Below are positions 34,520 to 47,323 of a stretch of 64,000 bases of DNA, one piece after another (the first letter of the stretch is position 1; each line of letters starts with the position of its first letter). The DNA lies in the NCBI GenBank assembly GCA_009746045.1, contig RPFO01000026.1, positions 3,343,108 to 3,407,107 of the forward strand. Direction: 5' to 3'. The translations under genes and the position numbers were made by a program. The stretch comes from Mesostigma viride. Its lineage: Eukaryota > Streptophyta > Mesostigmatophyceae > Mesostigmatales > Mesostigmataceae. The notes under the pieces are model-generated. The model ran no database searches. It worked only from the letters and a program-made list of their open reading frames with translations, and was not told where the DNA came from.

Positions 34520-35404
34520 CTTCAAATACGGATCAAGGACGACCGTGGGAGGAACCAGTAACCCTCCACTGAAAAGAAACAAATGTCGCGAGCCTCCTTG
34601 AGGTGCACGCGCCGCCGGTTGAGTGGACGCGTCTGAGGCCACGTTGTTGACTTCTACCTCTACTCTAGTTGACTCCGCGTCTGGACTACCATCTGATTTT
34701 TCTACCCTATCCCCTACCCCGGGGCCCAAGCCCACGGGCAAGGCTACTACTCCCGAGGAGCGGTGGGACGGGAGGCCGCCTCGCCCGACCGCCCGCCCTC
34801 TTCCCCCCCCTCCTCCTCTTCGTCAGCCTCCTCCTCGTCGTCATACTCGTAGCCCGCCACTGCGTGCGCCTGGCCGGAAGAGGAGGACTGTCGCCGCGCC
34901 TCAATCTCGTTGACCGCGCGCAACACGCCCTTGGTAGAGAGCTCTGGTCGCGGGTGGTCGCGGCTGCTGGTACTGAGTCGGGACCTGTCTGGCATTCTGC
35001 AGGCGAGCCGCACGCTCACCCGCGTTGCGGGGTCGGTTCCGGGGACCGGAGGAGTCGGGGCGGCTGCCGAAGGTTGGACCAGAGAAGCGAACGCTGGGTT
35101 CCACGTCCCCTGCACCACGACTGGCGTGCTTGCCCCAGAGCTTGGGGCAGTCGCGCTTGAGGTGTCCCACCTCGCTGCACATGAAGCACCGCGCCTTGCT
35201 AGCGTCGATCGCGTTGACACCCTGGTCAGTGTAGCCATCATCAGGGTCGTCGAGGTACTCGTCCTCCTCCTCGCCGGCGAACTCAGTGGAGTACATCTGA
35301 TTCACCCGTCGCGGGGGAGCTGGCCTGAAGAAACGGCGCACTGAGGGTGCGCGCCCGCGAGTCACCACATCGGCCACCTGCAGAAGATACCTCTGCATCA
35401 AGTT
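34520..35404 (-). pseudogene. gag: Gypsy Gag, C-terminal zinc-knuckle part
   Basis: Minus-strand frame from 35404: LMQRYLLQVADVVTRGRAP, then an acidic EEEDEYLDDPDDG, and CFMCSEVGHLKRDC near 35180 (CX2CX4HX4C). An acidic Glu-rich stretch (DDEEEADEEEEGGEEGG) and Pro-rich tail follow in shifted frames. It is separated from the Gag N-terminal part by the 768-bp insertion at 35405-36172. Confidence 0.75.
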
Positions 35405-36172
35405 TCGTTTAAGTGGCCAGCCGGAGCGGCTGCTTAGGTTTTAGCGGGCAAGTGTTCGAAGCGCGTCATTGGTGAATTACTGGGGAACTTGGGTTTCCCC
35501 GCGAAACTCCAACCGCACGTTCAGATTTCCAAATCTCAAGTAAAGTTCGGCGCAACTTTCTGAACGGGGGCAGTTGACGAGCAGCATTCCTCCGGACGAA
35601 TGAATTGCGTTCCATACTTGCGCAAAATTTTGAAAGGTAGCTTGCGTGCAGCCCTACTAAAATTTGCGCGGACGTTCAGATTTCCAAATCTCAAGTAAAT
35701 TTCGGCGGAACTTTCTGAACGGGGGTAGTTGGCGGGCAGCGTTCCTCCAGACGAATGAAATGCGTTCCATACTAGCGCAAAATTTTGAAAGGTAGCTTGC
35801 GTGCAGCCCTACTAAAATTTGCGCGAAGTGTGGGACTGAAAATTCGTAACGGAAACTTTTTGGTAGTTGCCGTCACTTCCTCTTGTGCAAACGTGTGGGA
35901 GTGAAAATTCGTAACGGAAACTTTTTGGTAGTTGCCGTCACTTCATTTTGCGCGAGTGTTGGGCTGAAAATTCGTAACGGAAACTTTTTGGTAGTTGGCG
36001 TCACTTCCTTTGGTTCGACTGAAAATTCGCTGAAATTCGCTGAATTCGTACCGTAGCCTAATTTTTAGTACCTCGAAGTGACGGGGCACCTAAAAATTTG
36101 CCCACAAGTACACTTGGCAGCGCGCTCACTGGGAAAAATTGTACAGCCGCTCCGGCGGGCCACTTGAACGAA
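35405..36172. mobile_element. MITE-like TIR element with internal tandem repeats
   Basis: 768 bp with about 28-bp terminal inverted repeats: left TTCGTTTAAGTGGCC and on, right ending GGCCACTTGAACGAA, two mismatches. Inside are a 155-bp unit twice (35518, 35673) and a 63- to 65-bp unit three times (35828, 35893, 35956; core GAAAATTCGTAACGGAAAC). No ORF. A clean target duplication was not found. It splits the gypsy gag. Confidence 0.7.
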
Positions 36173-37899
<1,727 letters not shown>

Positions 37900-38029
37900 G
37901 GTGCTCGTACCGGTACCTTACACAGCAGGCAACACCTCCCCAGGAAGAAAGAGAGAGAGAGAGAGAGCAACCACGTGCTATAGATCTATAAATATAGAGC
38001 CTAGTATTACTCCCTAGTAATAGTCTCCT

Positions 38030-38371
38030 CTACTGTTTGCTAGGGCCAATGGTCAGCTGAGAGAAGGTAACTGTAACTGCTGTCCCCTCCCCCTGACTGC
38101 TGAGCGTGGGTGGCTTAGGGCATTCACGAGTGGTGTGCATCCCCTCAGGCAATGGCATGTGTTCCCTAACAAACCTATCTGCATCAGTGATGTTATCAAA
38201 CCCCTTCCACTTAGCACTAGAGTCTCTGGACATTATCTTATCCTTGATGTGTTCTTCACATGCCTTCCAACTATAAAATATGGCTGGTCTACCCTCGCCC
38301 CCATCATGGGCCACGGCATAGTAAGGAAAGCCAGATTGACCACCCTTATTTATTCTGTTGCGTCTAGGCAT
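38030..38371 (-). CDS. Viroplasmin / RNase H1 N-terminal-like domain protein
   Basis: 113 residues on the minus strand from ATG 38371. PYYAVAHDGGEG...IFYSWKACEEHI...AKWKGFDNITDADRFV matches the small alpha/beta fold that binds RNA-DNA hybrids (Cauli_VI / RNase H1 HBD): YYAV, SW..C, KGF and A..FV are the hallmark positions. It ends 131 bp upstream of the gypsy gag on the same strand, so it may be a leader ORF of that element or an independent gene. The C-terminal tail is disordered. No RNase H catalytic domain is attached. Confidence 0.6.
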   Translation of the reverse strand: MPRRNRINKGGQSGFPYYAVAHDGGEGRPAIFYSWKACEEHIKDKIMSRDSSAKWKGFDNITDADRFVREHMPLPEGMHTTRECPKPPTLSSQGEGTAVTVTFSQLTIGPSKQ

Positions 38372-39275
38372 GTTACATCATAAGCTGGCAGAAGCTTGCA
38401 AGCAGGAGAAAAAGGGGAATCCCAGGCTACCTCTAAATGCAGTGACCTTAAACAAACGAGGAAAGAGCACGGAGTCTAGCACAGCACACGCCCCAGCCTT
38501 CCGCGGCAGAGGGCTATACAATAAGCACACGGAGGTAAACACCGTCAACACAGTCGGCAACAGCCAGACGGTATCCACCCCCACGACAGGTCAAACAACG
38601 ATGGCCGTCTCCGCGACGTCCATAGGCACCAACGACATTCACAACCTATAGAGGTACAACGTATAACAAGAACCCCCTACGCGTGCGGACCCGAAGAGAA
38701 AGCGAGCACGCCAGCTAGCCTTCCACAGGCATAGCTTGCAAAGAAAGAATCCTAACTAGGGGACGTACCATCTTCGATGACGTTAATCCCTCCTGAGCTG
38801 GCCGCCACCCGGTGTCGTTGAAGGCAAGCCCTGGCCGCCACTAGGTGTCGTTGAAAACAGGAGAGCTGAACGCTATCGTTGACAGCACCTCACCACAGGA
38901 CTATTGCTAGCAGTTGAGTAACTCTAGAGCCCTAGGATCTGGCTCTAAGTTCCCCATGTCCGTCCGCACGCCTTCCGCTAGCGTCCGCTAAGCCGCCGGC
39001 TATAATCCGGCGGTCCGATGCGGTCGACCGGTCTAAGGGCGGCGCCTAGGGCCGGCGCCACCTAGGCCCCAGTCCGGGGCCTTATCCGGGTCGGTACGGA
39101 CAGCTAGCTTGTCCCACGGTTACGGCTAACCGGATAGGGTTTGCTGGCTAAGACATAAACCAGTGGTTGGCCAGCTCCGACAGCAGTTCTCTGTGTTCAC
39201 CTTATCCCAAGCTCAACGTGACCGACCGCCATAGCTGAGCCGGTCGGGCTTTAACTTGTATTCATAAAAATCCCG
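38372..39275. other. No recognised gene or repeat
   Basis: It should contain the 5' LTR of the minus-strand gypsy and/or the 5' LTR and leader of element C, but I found neither. There is a two-copy 35-bp repeat, TGGCCGCCAC..GGTGTCGTTG, near 38800-38860. Confidence 0.4.
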
Positions 39276-41209
39276 ATGGCTTCCGGTACACGGGGCCGCA
39301 CGGGCGAACACACAGATACGCCAAGTGGCGAGGCCGCCGGGACCGTCCTGCCACGCTTTAGTGCGGACGAGGCCACGAGGTTGATGCAAACCCTCGTGGC
39401 GCAACCGGAACTGGCCAAGCAGTTCAAGCATTTGATGCTTGCTGCTGACGACGCACTGAATCGCGGCCCTCTGAAGCAAACGGAGGTGCCCGCTGATCTA
39501 CCTGCCGACTATACGGCGGACGACGCAGCAGATTTTCTGGCTGCTCTCAAGCGTCTGCGCGATGGACGCGCGGACAAAGATTCGGAGCTGATTGGCAAGT
39601 TCCGTGCAGTATTCTGCAGTACTACCAAGCACCCAAACATTGCCAATCTAGTTCGCATTGCGGACGACAACAAACAAACCTGGGAAGTTTTTTACAACGG
39701 TCTAGACGCCCACTTGTCGCGGTCTAAGGAAGAGGCCGACGAGCAAGCCTTCAACGATTTCGAGGGCTATGCAGTTAATAAGGCAAATTTGCCCGGGGCT
39801 GCACGTGATTTCCAGGTCTTCGTGCACAAGCACAAGCTGCTAGATACTCTCAAGCCCATTTTCCTGTGCAATCGATTTCTCAAGAAATGCGACCTCTCGT
39901 CGGATGTGCATCTGACCATAGCGACGGAACTCAAAAAGAAGAGTGCCGTCAGTTTCGACGAGGGCATGCTGTATTTGATCTCATGCTTCAAGAGTGCGCA
40001 GTCCAAGCCGACTGCCTCGGCCGCTCTGCCATCCCTGCGCAAGGTGGATACCGGCGCGTCTTCTTCTTCAGGCGCAGAGGCTCCAATCACGCGGTCGGAG
40101 CTTACGGCCATCCTGAAAAAGGTCGTCGGCCACGGCAACAACGGGGGCCAGCGAGGGCGCAAGCGCGGGCATGGTGGCGACGCCAAGCAGGGTGATAATC
40201 CCCCGGCCAAGCGGCAGCAGGGGGCGTCTACTGACCGCAAGCAACGCTGTGAGCGCTGCTTCGGACGTCGCCATGTCCGGGATGACTGCCGAGTTCGCCC
40301 GGACCTGGAGCTCGAGGACAACCTTTGCCGCAAGTGCCACGACGTTCTGCGTGGTCACAGCGTGGAGGCGTGCAAGGCCAAGCGCATCGTCGTCCACGGC
40401 ACACGCGAGGAGTGGGCAGAGCGACGGGCAGCACGAAAGTCAGGTGAGAGCACGCTCGATACCCCTTCTTTTGCTCAATGCGTCACGCTGAACCGGGCCG
40501 TCGTAGAGCCTGACGTCGTTCCTAAAAGCAACGTGACTGCATCCTCTGTCTCATTCCGTGATGTGCTCACGCAATCCGTTGATGCTGCTCTGGCTCTGTC
40601 GCGCCAGGATCACGTGCTTCCTGAGCACGGGTCTACAATGCGTGACCTAAGCACTGTGGTGTCTTCTAGGTCGGGTGTGTACAACGCCGAGCGACCAAGC
40701 ACTACTGCAGCACCCCAGCTAGATACTGGGGCGGTTGGGCCTATGAGGAATGTTGTGACAGTGCAAGAGAATGCTGGGCGGGCAGATGTTCTCGGTACAC
40801 ACCACCCTAGTGTGGATCTTCACATTGGCAAGGTGCTCACACGGGCGGCCTTTCGTGCAGCTTCTGAAGCTGCCCAGTTAGCCAATGTCACTACCCCAGC
40901 AGTCACCCCACCTGTTGAGAATCCTGACAATGCCACTGCACCTCAGGCTGTCACCCTGAAACTGTTAGCATACCAGATGCACAGTGCATACGGGCATGAG
41001 GCCCAAGCCGAGGTAGAGGGGGCACACATGTTGGGAGCACCTTTATACAACGAGCTGAAGAATGTGCGTGCTCAGTGTCCTGCCTGCATCAAGATCAGGA
41101 AGAAGTCGCGTAGGCGGCATGCCAAGACTCCACCCTTGGAGCGAGGGTACCTTGTGGGGGATGTCATGCACATGGAAGGGGGGGACACCTATTTCATAGT
41201 CAAGGATAG
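39276..41209 (+). pseudogene. Element C: fused Gag-integrase ORF, truncated by LTR D
   Basis: One unbroken frame of about 645 residues from ATG 39276. It has a helical Gag-like region, a Gly/Arg/Lys-rich linker, two zinc motifs near residues 321-370 (CERCFGRRHVRDDC and CRKCHDVLRGHSVEAC), a spacer, the HHCC integrase finger (HSAYGH and CPAC, residues about 568-605) and the integrase core start GDVMHMEGGDTYFIVKD. It then reads into a foreign LTR at 41210. No functional-looking protease lies between Gag and INT, which supports the INT-before-PR order of this clade. Confidence 0.8.
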
Positions 41210-41783
41210 TGTTACGTCGCGTAACTTTTGTTGTTGTTACGGACGTAAATTAGGTCCCTTGTTGCCTCAGCCATTCCGGAGCAGTTCGCTGACTTTCCTA
41301 GGCTTACGTGTAGTAAGGACCTTTTGGCCGGTCGGTACCGGGCCTTGTGACGTGGCACTTGTACAGTATGGTGGTTCGGTGCAGTCGCGCCGCGCTGCGT
41401 ACTTTAGTAGTGGTCCTTTTATCCTGCGTGTGAACCTTGTGGACGTGCGTTGGTCCTGTGTGCGAGGGTCGATGTCGGCCCGAGCATACACGCCTGTCGG
41501 CGATCATTTATGCAGCAGTTGTCCTTCGTGAATGGCACTCGGCGTGTGTTAAATGAATTAACACATATAGGCTTGGGTCACGGCAGTGTAGTATTGTTTC
41601 CTTCGTAGTACCCTGGTTTTATTCGGTATATGGCGTATTATAAGGGAATGCATTGAGAAGCAGCGTCGTCGCGTCCTAGGTCTTATAGCCAATATAGCTC
41701 CTCACTCCTCGGTAGGTGCCTCATCACTAGTTTAGGTAAGGTTAGGCGAGATGTTTGGGATAGAGTCGAGCCAGGACGTAACA
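41210..41783 (+). repeat. LTR D (gypsy-type), inserted in element C
   Basis: 574 bp bounded by TGTTACGTC and GACGTAACA. The TGTTACGTC/GACGTAACA termini are the same style as the gypsy LTR at 23057, but the body differs. TGGTAGCGG follows one base later (41785), a plausible primer site, so this is a 5' LTR. The interior stops at 41988, where A2 begins. Confidence 0.7.
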
Positions 41784-41988
41784 ATGGTAGCGGAGGTTTA
41801 GGTAGACGCGACGAAGTTCCCTTGCAACCCTATACGCCAGAGGCCTTCCGCGGCCAGGGCACAGAAGAAGACAACCTCTTGACAGGTAATGGGCGGGTCG
41901 CCGTCAAGCTAGGGGGGTAGTGCTGCCCGATTCGGGACACGCCCTGCCTAGAAGTTAGACCTGCTCAAAGCGGATGAACTCCTCACGT
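41784..41988 (+). other. Leader fragment of element D
   Basis: Short non-coding stretch after the primer-like site, cut by the A2 LTR. The rest of D is not in the window. Confidence 0.5.
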
Positions 41989-42610
41989 AGTTAGCATATT
42001 GGGGCACCAATGTGCTAGATGGATGCAGGTTGAGGAGACCTTTCCAACGCCGTGTCAACCGCCTAGAACAGACAAGGGACTAGAAAGTTATCAAGTCCCG
42101 AAGTACTGCCGACCGGTGGGCGAGGGCGGGGCACACTCAGGGCATAGTGGACAGGACACGTGGCAGGCCGTGCCTGCACAGGCTTAGCCTGTACTCTCAC
42201 GTGACTGGGACACAGTGTACTGAGGGCTCAACGGTACTGTGGCTAGTAGAAGCCAGTAAACAGCCAGCAGGTCTGCAAGGATGTAAGTCCTTGCAGGACT
42301 GTGGCAGGTCCTGTGCTGTCCTAGACACAGGATAGCCAGAGATTCCTGTATGCTGCCTGCAACGAGGATGCAGGGCAGCGATACGAGGCTCTGGCAATGT
42401 AGCGTTGCCCAGCGTTGCTCATGACCGAGGAACAAGGATGGAACGAGGTTGCATATAGCTCGAGGCTCAACGAGGCAACGAGCGTCTTCACACACGAACC
42501 TTGGTCGTCACGACGAGTGGCGAGCCTATCGAGGGTCGTAGGCCTGGTGTGAGGATAAAGGTTGCTAGCCAGCAGCCTAGGGTCATTCCAGCCGGCAAGG
42601 ACCAGGAGCT
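41989..42610 (+). repeat. 5' LTR of A2
   Basis: Starts AGTTAGCATATTGGGG and ends CCAGGAGCT. No TGG primer site follows (next CACAAGCTCTGCTG). Confidence 0.88.
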
Positions 42611-42659
42611 CACAAGCTCTGCTGACGAGTTGCTGCGCAAATCGTACTATTGCTTCCAC

Positions 42660-43802
42660 GCTTTCATGTCTGGTTCATCGTCAAGCAGCCACGGTGCTGG
42701 TGAGGCGAACGAGCAGAGAGAGACGCGCAAGCGTTTTTCCCCTACCGTAACCAAGCAAACGCTCCAACATTCGTGCAAGCGGCCTACGTAGCGAGGCACT
42801 TGGCAGAAGAGGGGTGGGTGGCGGTGAGTGGGGGAGGCAACAGGCCAGCGGCGGCGGACCCGATTATTCAACGGGCTCGCGTCGTGATTTCTCCAGGTGA
42901 GACGGGGCGAGTGGCGGTGGAAGAGTTGGTGCGCTACGAGACGCGCTAGCTGAAACTGCTAATCGTGTGGAGGTCGCTTATCAGGGCGCCCATATAACAC
43001 TTGCCGGTCTCGACCTAGCCAGGGAGGCGCTTAGCCAGATTGTGGCAACAGCGCTCGGCAGCACCCGGCTGTTTAACCACTGGGTGGCGACAGCGGTGCT
43101 AGGAGAGGGGGTACCAGACGCCGACATCATCCGGAACGCGCGTGCTCGGGAGACGGTAAATCCTTGGAGCACGGCAGAGGTGTTTGCCCAAACCATTGAG
43201 AATCTTGTTGCTGTCCTTTTGCAAGAGTCGAGAGGGTACGCAGACAGGTTTTATATTACCACGCAGCCTTTCGGGGTATACTCAAGGCTTGATACACCGA
43301 GGCCGGAAACCACCACTGCGTGGGGTCCGGAGGTGGAGATTGTCGCAGGGGTCGAGAAGACGCCTGAAGACGTCCATTTGAGTGGACTGACAAGCCAGAG
43401 GGCTCCGTAAAGCGCTCAGCCCAGCAGATAAACGAGGGCGACGGCACTACCGAGACCTACGAGGCAAGGCAGAGAGCTGATCTGCATATACCTCGTGAGG
43501 CGACTCACGAGTACGACCGTTACGGCCGAGGCGAGCAGAACGAGCTGGTCGGCGGCGGTAAGCGGTGGTTGCGCAATCTTGCTTGGCATCGCAACCCAGG
43601 CGAGACACAACATCCAGTCGAACGCAAGGAAGACGGGCGACCTGTGACCTGCGTGCTGGGAGAGTTTAACCCAGACCTCCAGATTGTCGCAGAGGCAGCA
43701 GCAGCCACATCGGTTGCTGAGGGTGTTGAGCAGCGTCCAGACCGTGAGGAGGGGCAGGCGAGTGCAAGCCAGGAGGCGGCCTCGTCTGGAGTAAGTGCGT
43801 GA
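42660..43802 (+). pseudogene. Pre-gag ORF of A2 (unknown protein)
   Basis: Open segments in shifting frames between LTR and gag. The clearest runs from 42967 (VEVAYQGAHITLAGLDLARE, NPWSTAEVFAQTIENLVAV) to 43410, then in another frame 43416-43802 (EYDRYGRGEQNELVGGG, VTCVLGEFNPDLQIV). Element I has an ORF at the same place, so a protein encoded before Gag seems to be a shared feature. No family recognised; helical content and an acidic tail are visible. Confidence 0.45.
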
Positions 43803-43856
43803 GCCTGAGTGGGTTCCAGCGGCCATATCTGCGTGTGTTTTCTGTGGTATTCTATA

Positions 43857-45206
43857 ATGCTTCGTAACACGCGCGGGGGCGGCAGCGGGAGCGGGGCGGG
43901 AGCGGGGGATGGCGGGGGTGAGGCAAGGGCAGACACGGGAAGCCCCGCCAACGTCGTGCCAGAGGGACAGGCAATCCCAACGGCAGAGGGCGTCAATGGC
44001 AGGAGGGCGTCCAACCGGAAGAGGAAAGAGGTGGCACAAGGGGAGGAGCGTGCAGGGTGGCCAACCGACGGCGTGGTGCTGACGGGGGAGGGCCAGACTG
44101 ATGCTGAACGGCAAGCACCTGGTAAGAGACCATGTGTGCCTCCGTCTGGTGTTCCTGCAGCTCATGTTCCTGCGCCATTAGCACCAGTAGGAGCTGCTGT
44201 CATTGGCAGTGACCCTCGTGCTTTGCCTGGGACTAGACCTCATATGAGTGCTGTGGCTGTGATGAATGGCCAGAAGCCTCTCAAGCCTCCTGTGGGACAG
44301 GAAGAGCTAGACAAGTGGTTGGAGGATATGGAGCTAGTTTCATGCTCTGTAGATCCCACTGTCAACCTTGTGCAGGTATTCCACACATCCACGACTAATA
44401 GGGATTCAAGTGAGAGGGTGAGGGACAAGGCTAGGCAGGCTGTCAAGGACAAGCTGACTTGGTCTCAGTTCCTAGAGGGCCTACGTCAGGAGTTTTCTGA
44501 TAAGGTACTCAACCTCACTAATCACTATAAGCTCAGCTATGATACCTTTGAGATCAAGGGCACAATAGCTGAGGAGCTGCAGCGGCTCACACGCATCAGG
44601 GAGAAGGGGGCCAAGCATGGCTTCAATCTGACTGATAGAGCAGTGGCAGATTACTTCCTGGATCGCATGGGGCTGAGTGTGGATGGGAGAAATGCAGCTA
44701 GGATGTTTGCTGATCAGACAGATGGGACGTGGCCAGCCTTGCAAAAGGTTATTTTCAATATCCGTCCATCTGACAATGCTGCTTGTAAGGCAATCCAGGT
44801 GACTGGTGCCCCTTCAGCCTCCGCTCATCAGGTCCATGGTGACGCCCCTGGGCAGGGTGCTCAGGGAGAAACCAGACCTAGTAGGCGTCAGAGGGCTAAC
44901 AGGCGCAGGCAGAATGGTAACCAGGGTGGCAAGGGCCAGCAGCAGGGATCCAAAGGCAAGGGTCAGCAGCAGGCTGGTGGTCACCAGGGTGGTCAGCAGA
45001 ACAAGGGTGGCCAAGGGCAAGGCAAGAGCCAGGGCCAGGGCACCCAGGCCAGTCAGAGCAGCCAGAACCAGGGTGGCCTGAAGAAGGCTGCTGCTGGGAA
45101 GGATGACAAGTGCTTTGGATGTGGCAGGACGGGTCATTGGCGACGTGACTGCCCAGACCAGGCCAAGTCTGCTGGAGCAGGTTCTGGCCAGGTGGGTAAG
45201 CCATGA
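43857..45206 (+). CDS. gag: Gag of A2
   Basis: 449 residues from ATG 43857. A Gly-rich start and a central helical region: PVGQEELDKWLEDMELVSC, VKDKLTWSQFLEGLRQEFS and TIAEELQRLTRIREKGAKHG, similar in layout to the Gag of element I. Then comes a long Gln/Gly/Lys-rich basic segment (44900-45080) and the zinc knuckle CFGCGRTGHWRRDC near 45112. The frame is intact. It ends at UGA 45204-45206 followed by CUU, and the pol frame continues in phase behind it. Confidence 0.88.
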   Translation: MLRNTRGGGSGSGAGAGDGGGEARADTGSPANVVPEGQAIPTAEGVNGRRASNRKRKEVAQGEERAGWPTDGVVLTGEGQTDAERQAPGKRPCVPPSGVPAAHVPAPLAPVGAAVIGSDPRALPGTRPHMSAVAVMNGQKPLKPPVGQEELDKWLEDMELVSCSVDPTVNLVQVFHTSTTNRDSSERVRDKARQAVKDKLTWSQFLEGLRQEFSDKVLNLTNHYKLSYDTFEIKGTIAEELQRLTRIREKGAKHGFNLTDRAVADYFLDRMGLSVDGRNAARMFADQTDGTWPALQKVIFNIRPSDNAACKAIQVTGAPSASAHQVHGDAPGQGAQGETRPSRRQRANRRRQNGNQGGKGQQQGSKGKGQQQAGGHQGGQQNKGGQGQGKSQGQGTQASQSSQNQGGLKKAAAGKDDKCFGCGRTGHWRRDCPDQAKSAGAGSGQVGKP

Positions 45207-45209
45207 CTT
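45204..45209 (+). promoter_or_regulatory. Candidate readthrough stop UGA CUU between gag and pol
   Basis: gag and the next open frame (to 45596) share phase, separated only by this UGA. Element I has UGA CUG at the same place. UGA followed by CU is a known leaky context. Confidence 0.6.
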
Positions 45210-45580
45210 GAGATGTTGTCCCCTGTAAATAGTCAATCACCCCTAGTGGGACGAACAGTTGTACATAGTAATGGGGGTGTCCCTCTTGTACAGCAGCAAG
45301 GGGTTGGGAATGATGAGGTGCTTCCACTCAATGATTGCAATAACGCTGCTGCAGCAGTGGAATTCCCTGTGCCTGTGGCAGGTGCAGGGTCTCCAGTTGT
45401 TGGGGTTGACTCTGGGAGTCAAGCCGCCAGACTGGAAGGACCTGCAGCTTCTGTGGGAACCGGGGCTGGCTCTGGGAGCCGAGCTACCTTGGAGGAGGTC
45501 CCTGGAACAAGAGAACAGCAGGTGGGTCGTGCTATCCCAAGCACACAGTCTTTGTCACGTTCCTCTCTTGTCCAAAAACC

Positions 45581-47323
45581 AAATGTCCTCATTTGAGGAC
45601 ATAGTCCTCGTTTGAGACGGGGGGGGTCAGGGGGGCGGTTTTGGCGCCAAAGTTGGTCCTGAGGATCCCTGGTGGGTTTGGGCACGAAACTGGGATAGGT
45701 ACTGAGCGCGCCAAGCCCCCGGGGTCGACAGGGGCCGACCGTACCTGGAAAATATGAGGCGAGGAAAAGTACCTACTACAGCAAGAACATTGCAATGTAA
45801 TCGAGCATTTTGTCGAGTGACGGCTATGGGGTCGTTCCAGTTCTGAGGCTTGCCTGAACGTTATAGGCCATTATTTTGCCCCGAATGAAGACAGAACTTT
45901 AGATCATCATCTAGTCATTTCGAAGATGCTGCTTTTGACGTGCAGGTGCTTTGTATATGTCGAAAATATTGTTCATGAACGGATTTTGGCATCGTTGAAG
46001 AAAATCTGGAAGCTACGTAGATGGCATGATAGGTCAGTATGCAGTTCGGCTTTACAATTTCTTTTTCCGCCCAGGCGCTGCGGATATCGCGAGTATGGGT
46101 TATGGTACGCTTCTGGGTTAATGGGCGACCCGGGCAACAGAGGGACCTGGGCAGTTAGATGGGTCAAAGAGTCTCCATTTTTTCGTCGTGATATCGCAGT
46201 CACGCCTGGCGAAAACCACGGCGAGCGCGAGCCATATTTTACTTTTGCCGCAAGGCTGGGTGCTTCCCGGGCGTCACCGTCCTTTAATATATATTTCTTG
46301 AGCTGTCCCGCGCAGCTGGCGGCCTGGGCGCACGTCAAGAACAAGGTTCCGGATGTCATCCGCAACCGCATCGTTCTAAATAAGCGTGTCAAGAGTATCG
46401 TAGCTTATAACCCCCGCAGACTTAATGATTCCGGTTCTTTTCAATGCCCAACGTCGTGGTTGTGATTACGCCTATGTCCGGGGAACTTAAAGGAAGTTTG
46501 CTGGGTAATGCTTTCTTTTCCCGTGGTGTCACTGAAAAGGTAAACGGCCTTGCGTCGTCAAAACAGCAGCAAGTAGAAGTCACTGTGCTTAGTTGCAATG
46601 TGGTAGTTTGATTTAACACATATACTGCCTTGTTGCTGAAAACTTTTTCAAGGCTTGCTGGGATGTTGCCCATCTGTTTCTAACGCTTAACCTCATGTCC
46701 AAGTGAGCTAGACTGGCTTGGAAACTTGAGCTTGTCATGCTTACATTGTGCTTGTATTGCTATTTGTGCCTCTTTGCAGTATCTGCTTCATATATGATTG
46801 AAGGCTTCAGCATCATTGTCGAGCACCGTGGTGGCAGCCAAGCCTCCAATAACGATCACGGACCTAACCTTGGCAAGTATTTGCTTCTTATTTCATTCTT
46901 TGGACTGAGCTAGCTTTGAGCTAGCTTTACACCTGCTATTTGGCCTGCACCATGGTCCCTGGCTGCCAGTTACATTTTGTGCCCCCCCCGGCAGGCTGCA
47001 GGGTCTAGGATAGCGAGGGTGTAATGTAGACATGTTGTGGGCACCTTGGGTGCATTTTCAGGACCAGCCATGACCTGGCCCTGCCTTCTTTCTGGGCATA
47101 TTGTTGACTTGAGTGCTTGTTGGTCACTCGCGTAGCGACCCCCCTGCATTCATAAATCGTAAACCATTATACCATGAGCATATTTCATGGATGTTAAGCA
47201 TTGCTACTCTTGAACATATCATAAATGAACATGGTTTCATGCCGTACCCATGGATATGTTGAAATGTGTGAGTTATTACAAATGGTATCCATGCTTAAAA
47301 ATGTCCTCATATGAGGACATTTT
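45581..47323. mobile_element. Element F with palindromic ends, in pol of A2
   Basis: About 1.74 kb inserted between the pol start and the integrase finger. The left end carries ATGTCCTCATTTGAGGACAT (45583-45602); the right end carries ATGTCCTCATATGAGGACAT (47301-47320). Each is a near or perfect palindrome, so both also act as an inverted pair. The exact edges and target duplication are unclear. Inside is one 540-bp frame (45926-46465) of unknown function. Confidence 0.65.
45926..46465 (+). other. ORF inside element F, unknown
   Basis: 179 codons with blocks such as SLKKIWKLRRWHDRSV, GTWAVRWVKESPFFRRD and PDVIRNRIVLNKRVKSI. No DDE or other transposase motif is recognisable, and the opposite strand is also open for 139 codons, so coding status is doubtful. 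Confidence 0.3.

Noticed and set aside
38368-38770. 5' LTR of the minus-strand gypsy at 38368-38770 (TGTTACATC ... GGGGACGTACCA)
   Set aside because: Ends only loosely match the 3' LTR, and the body shows no similarity to 23057-23639.
40725-40740. LDTGA in element C as a protease active site
   Set aside because: No following hydrophobic strand, flap or ILG-D/N block is present; it is probably chance in a low-complexity spacer.
41210-41783. LTR D as a solo LTR
   Set aside because: Flanks GATAG and ATGGT do not match, and a primer-like site follows, so it is better read as a 5' LTR of a truncated element.
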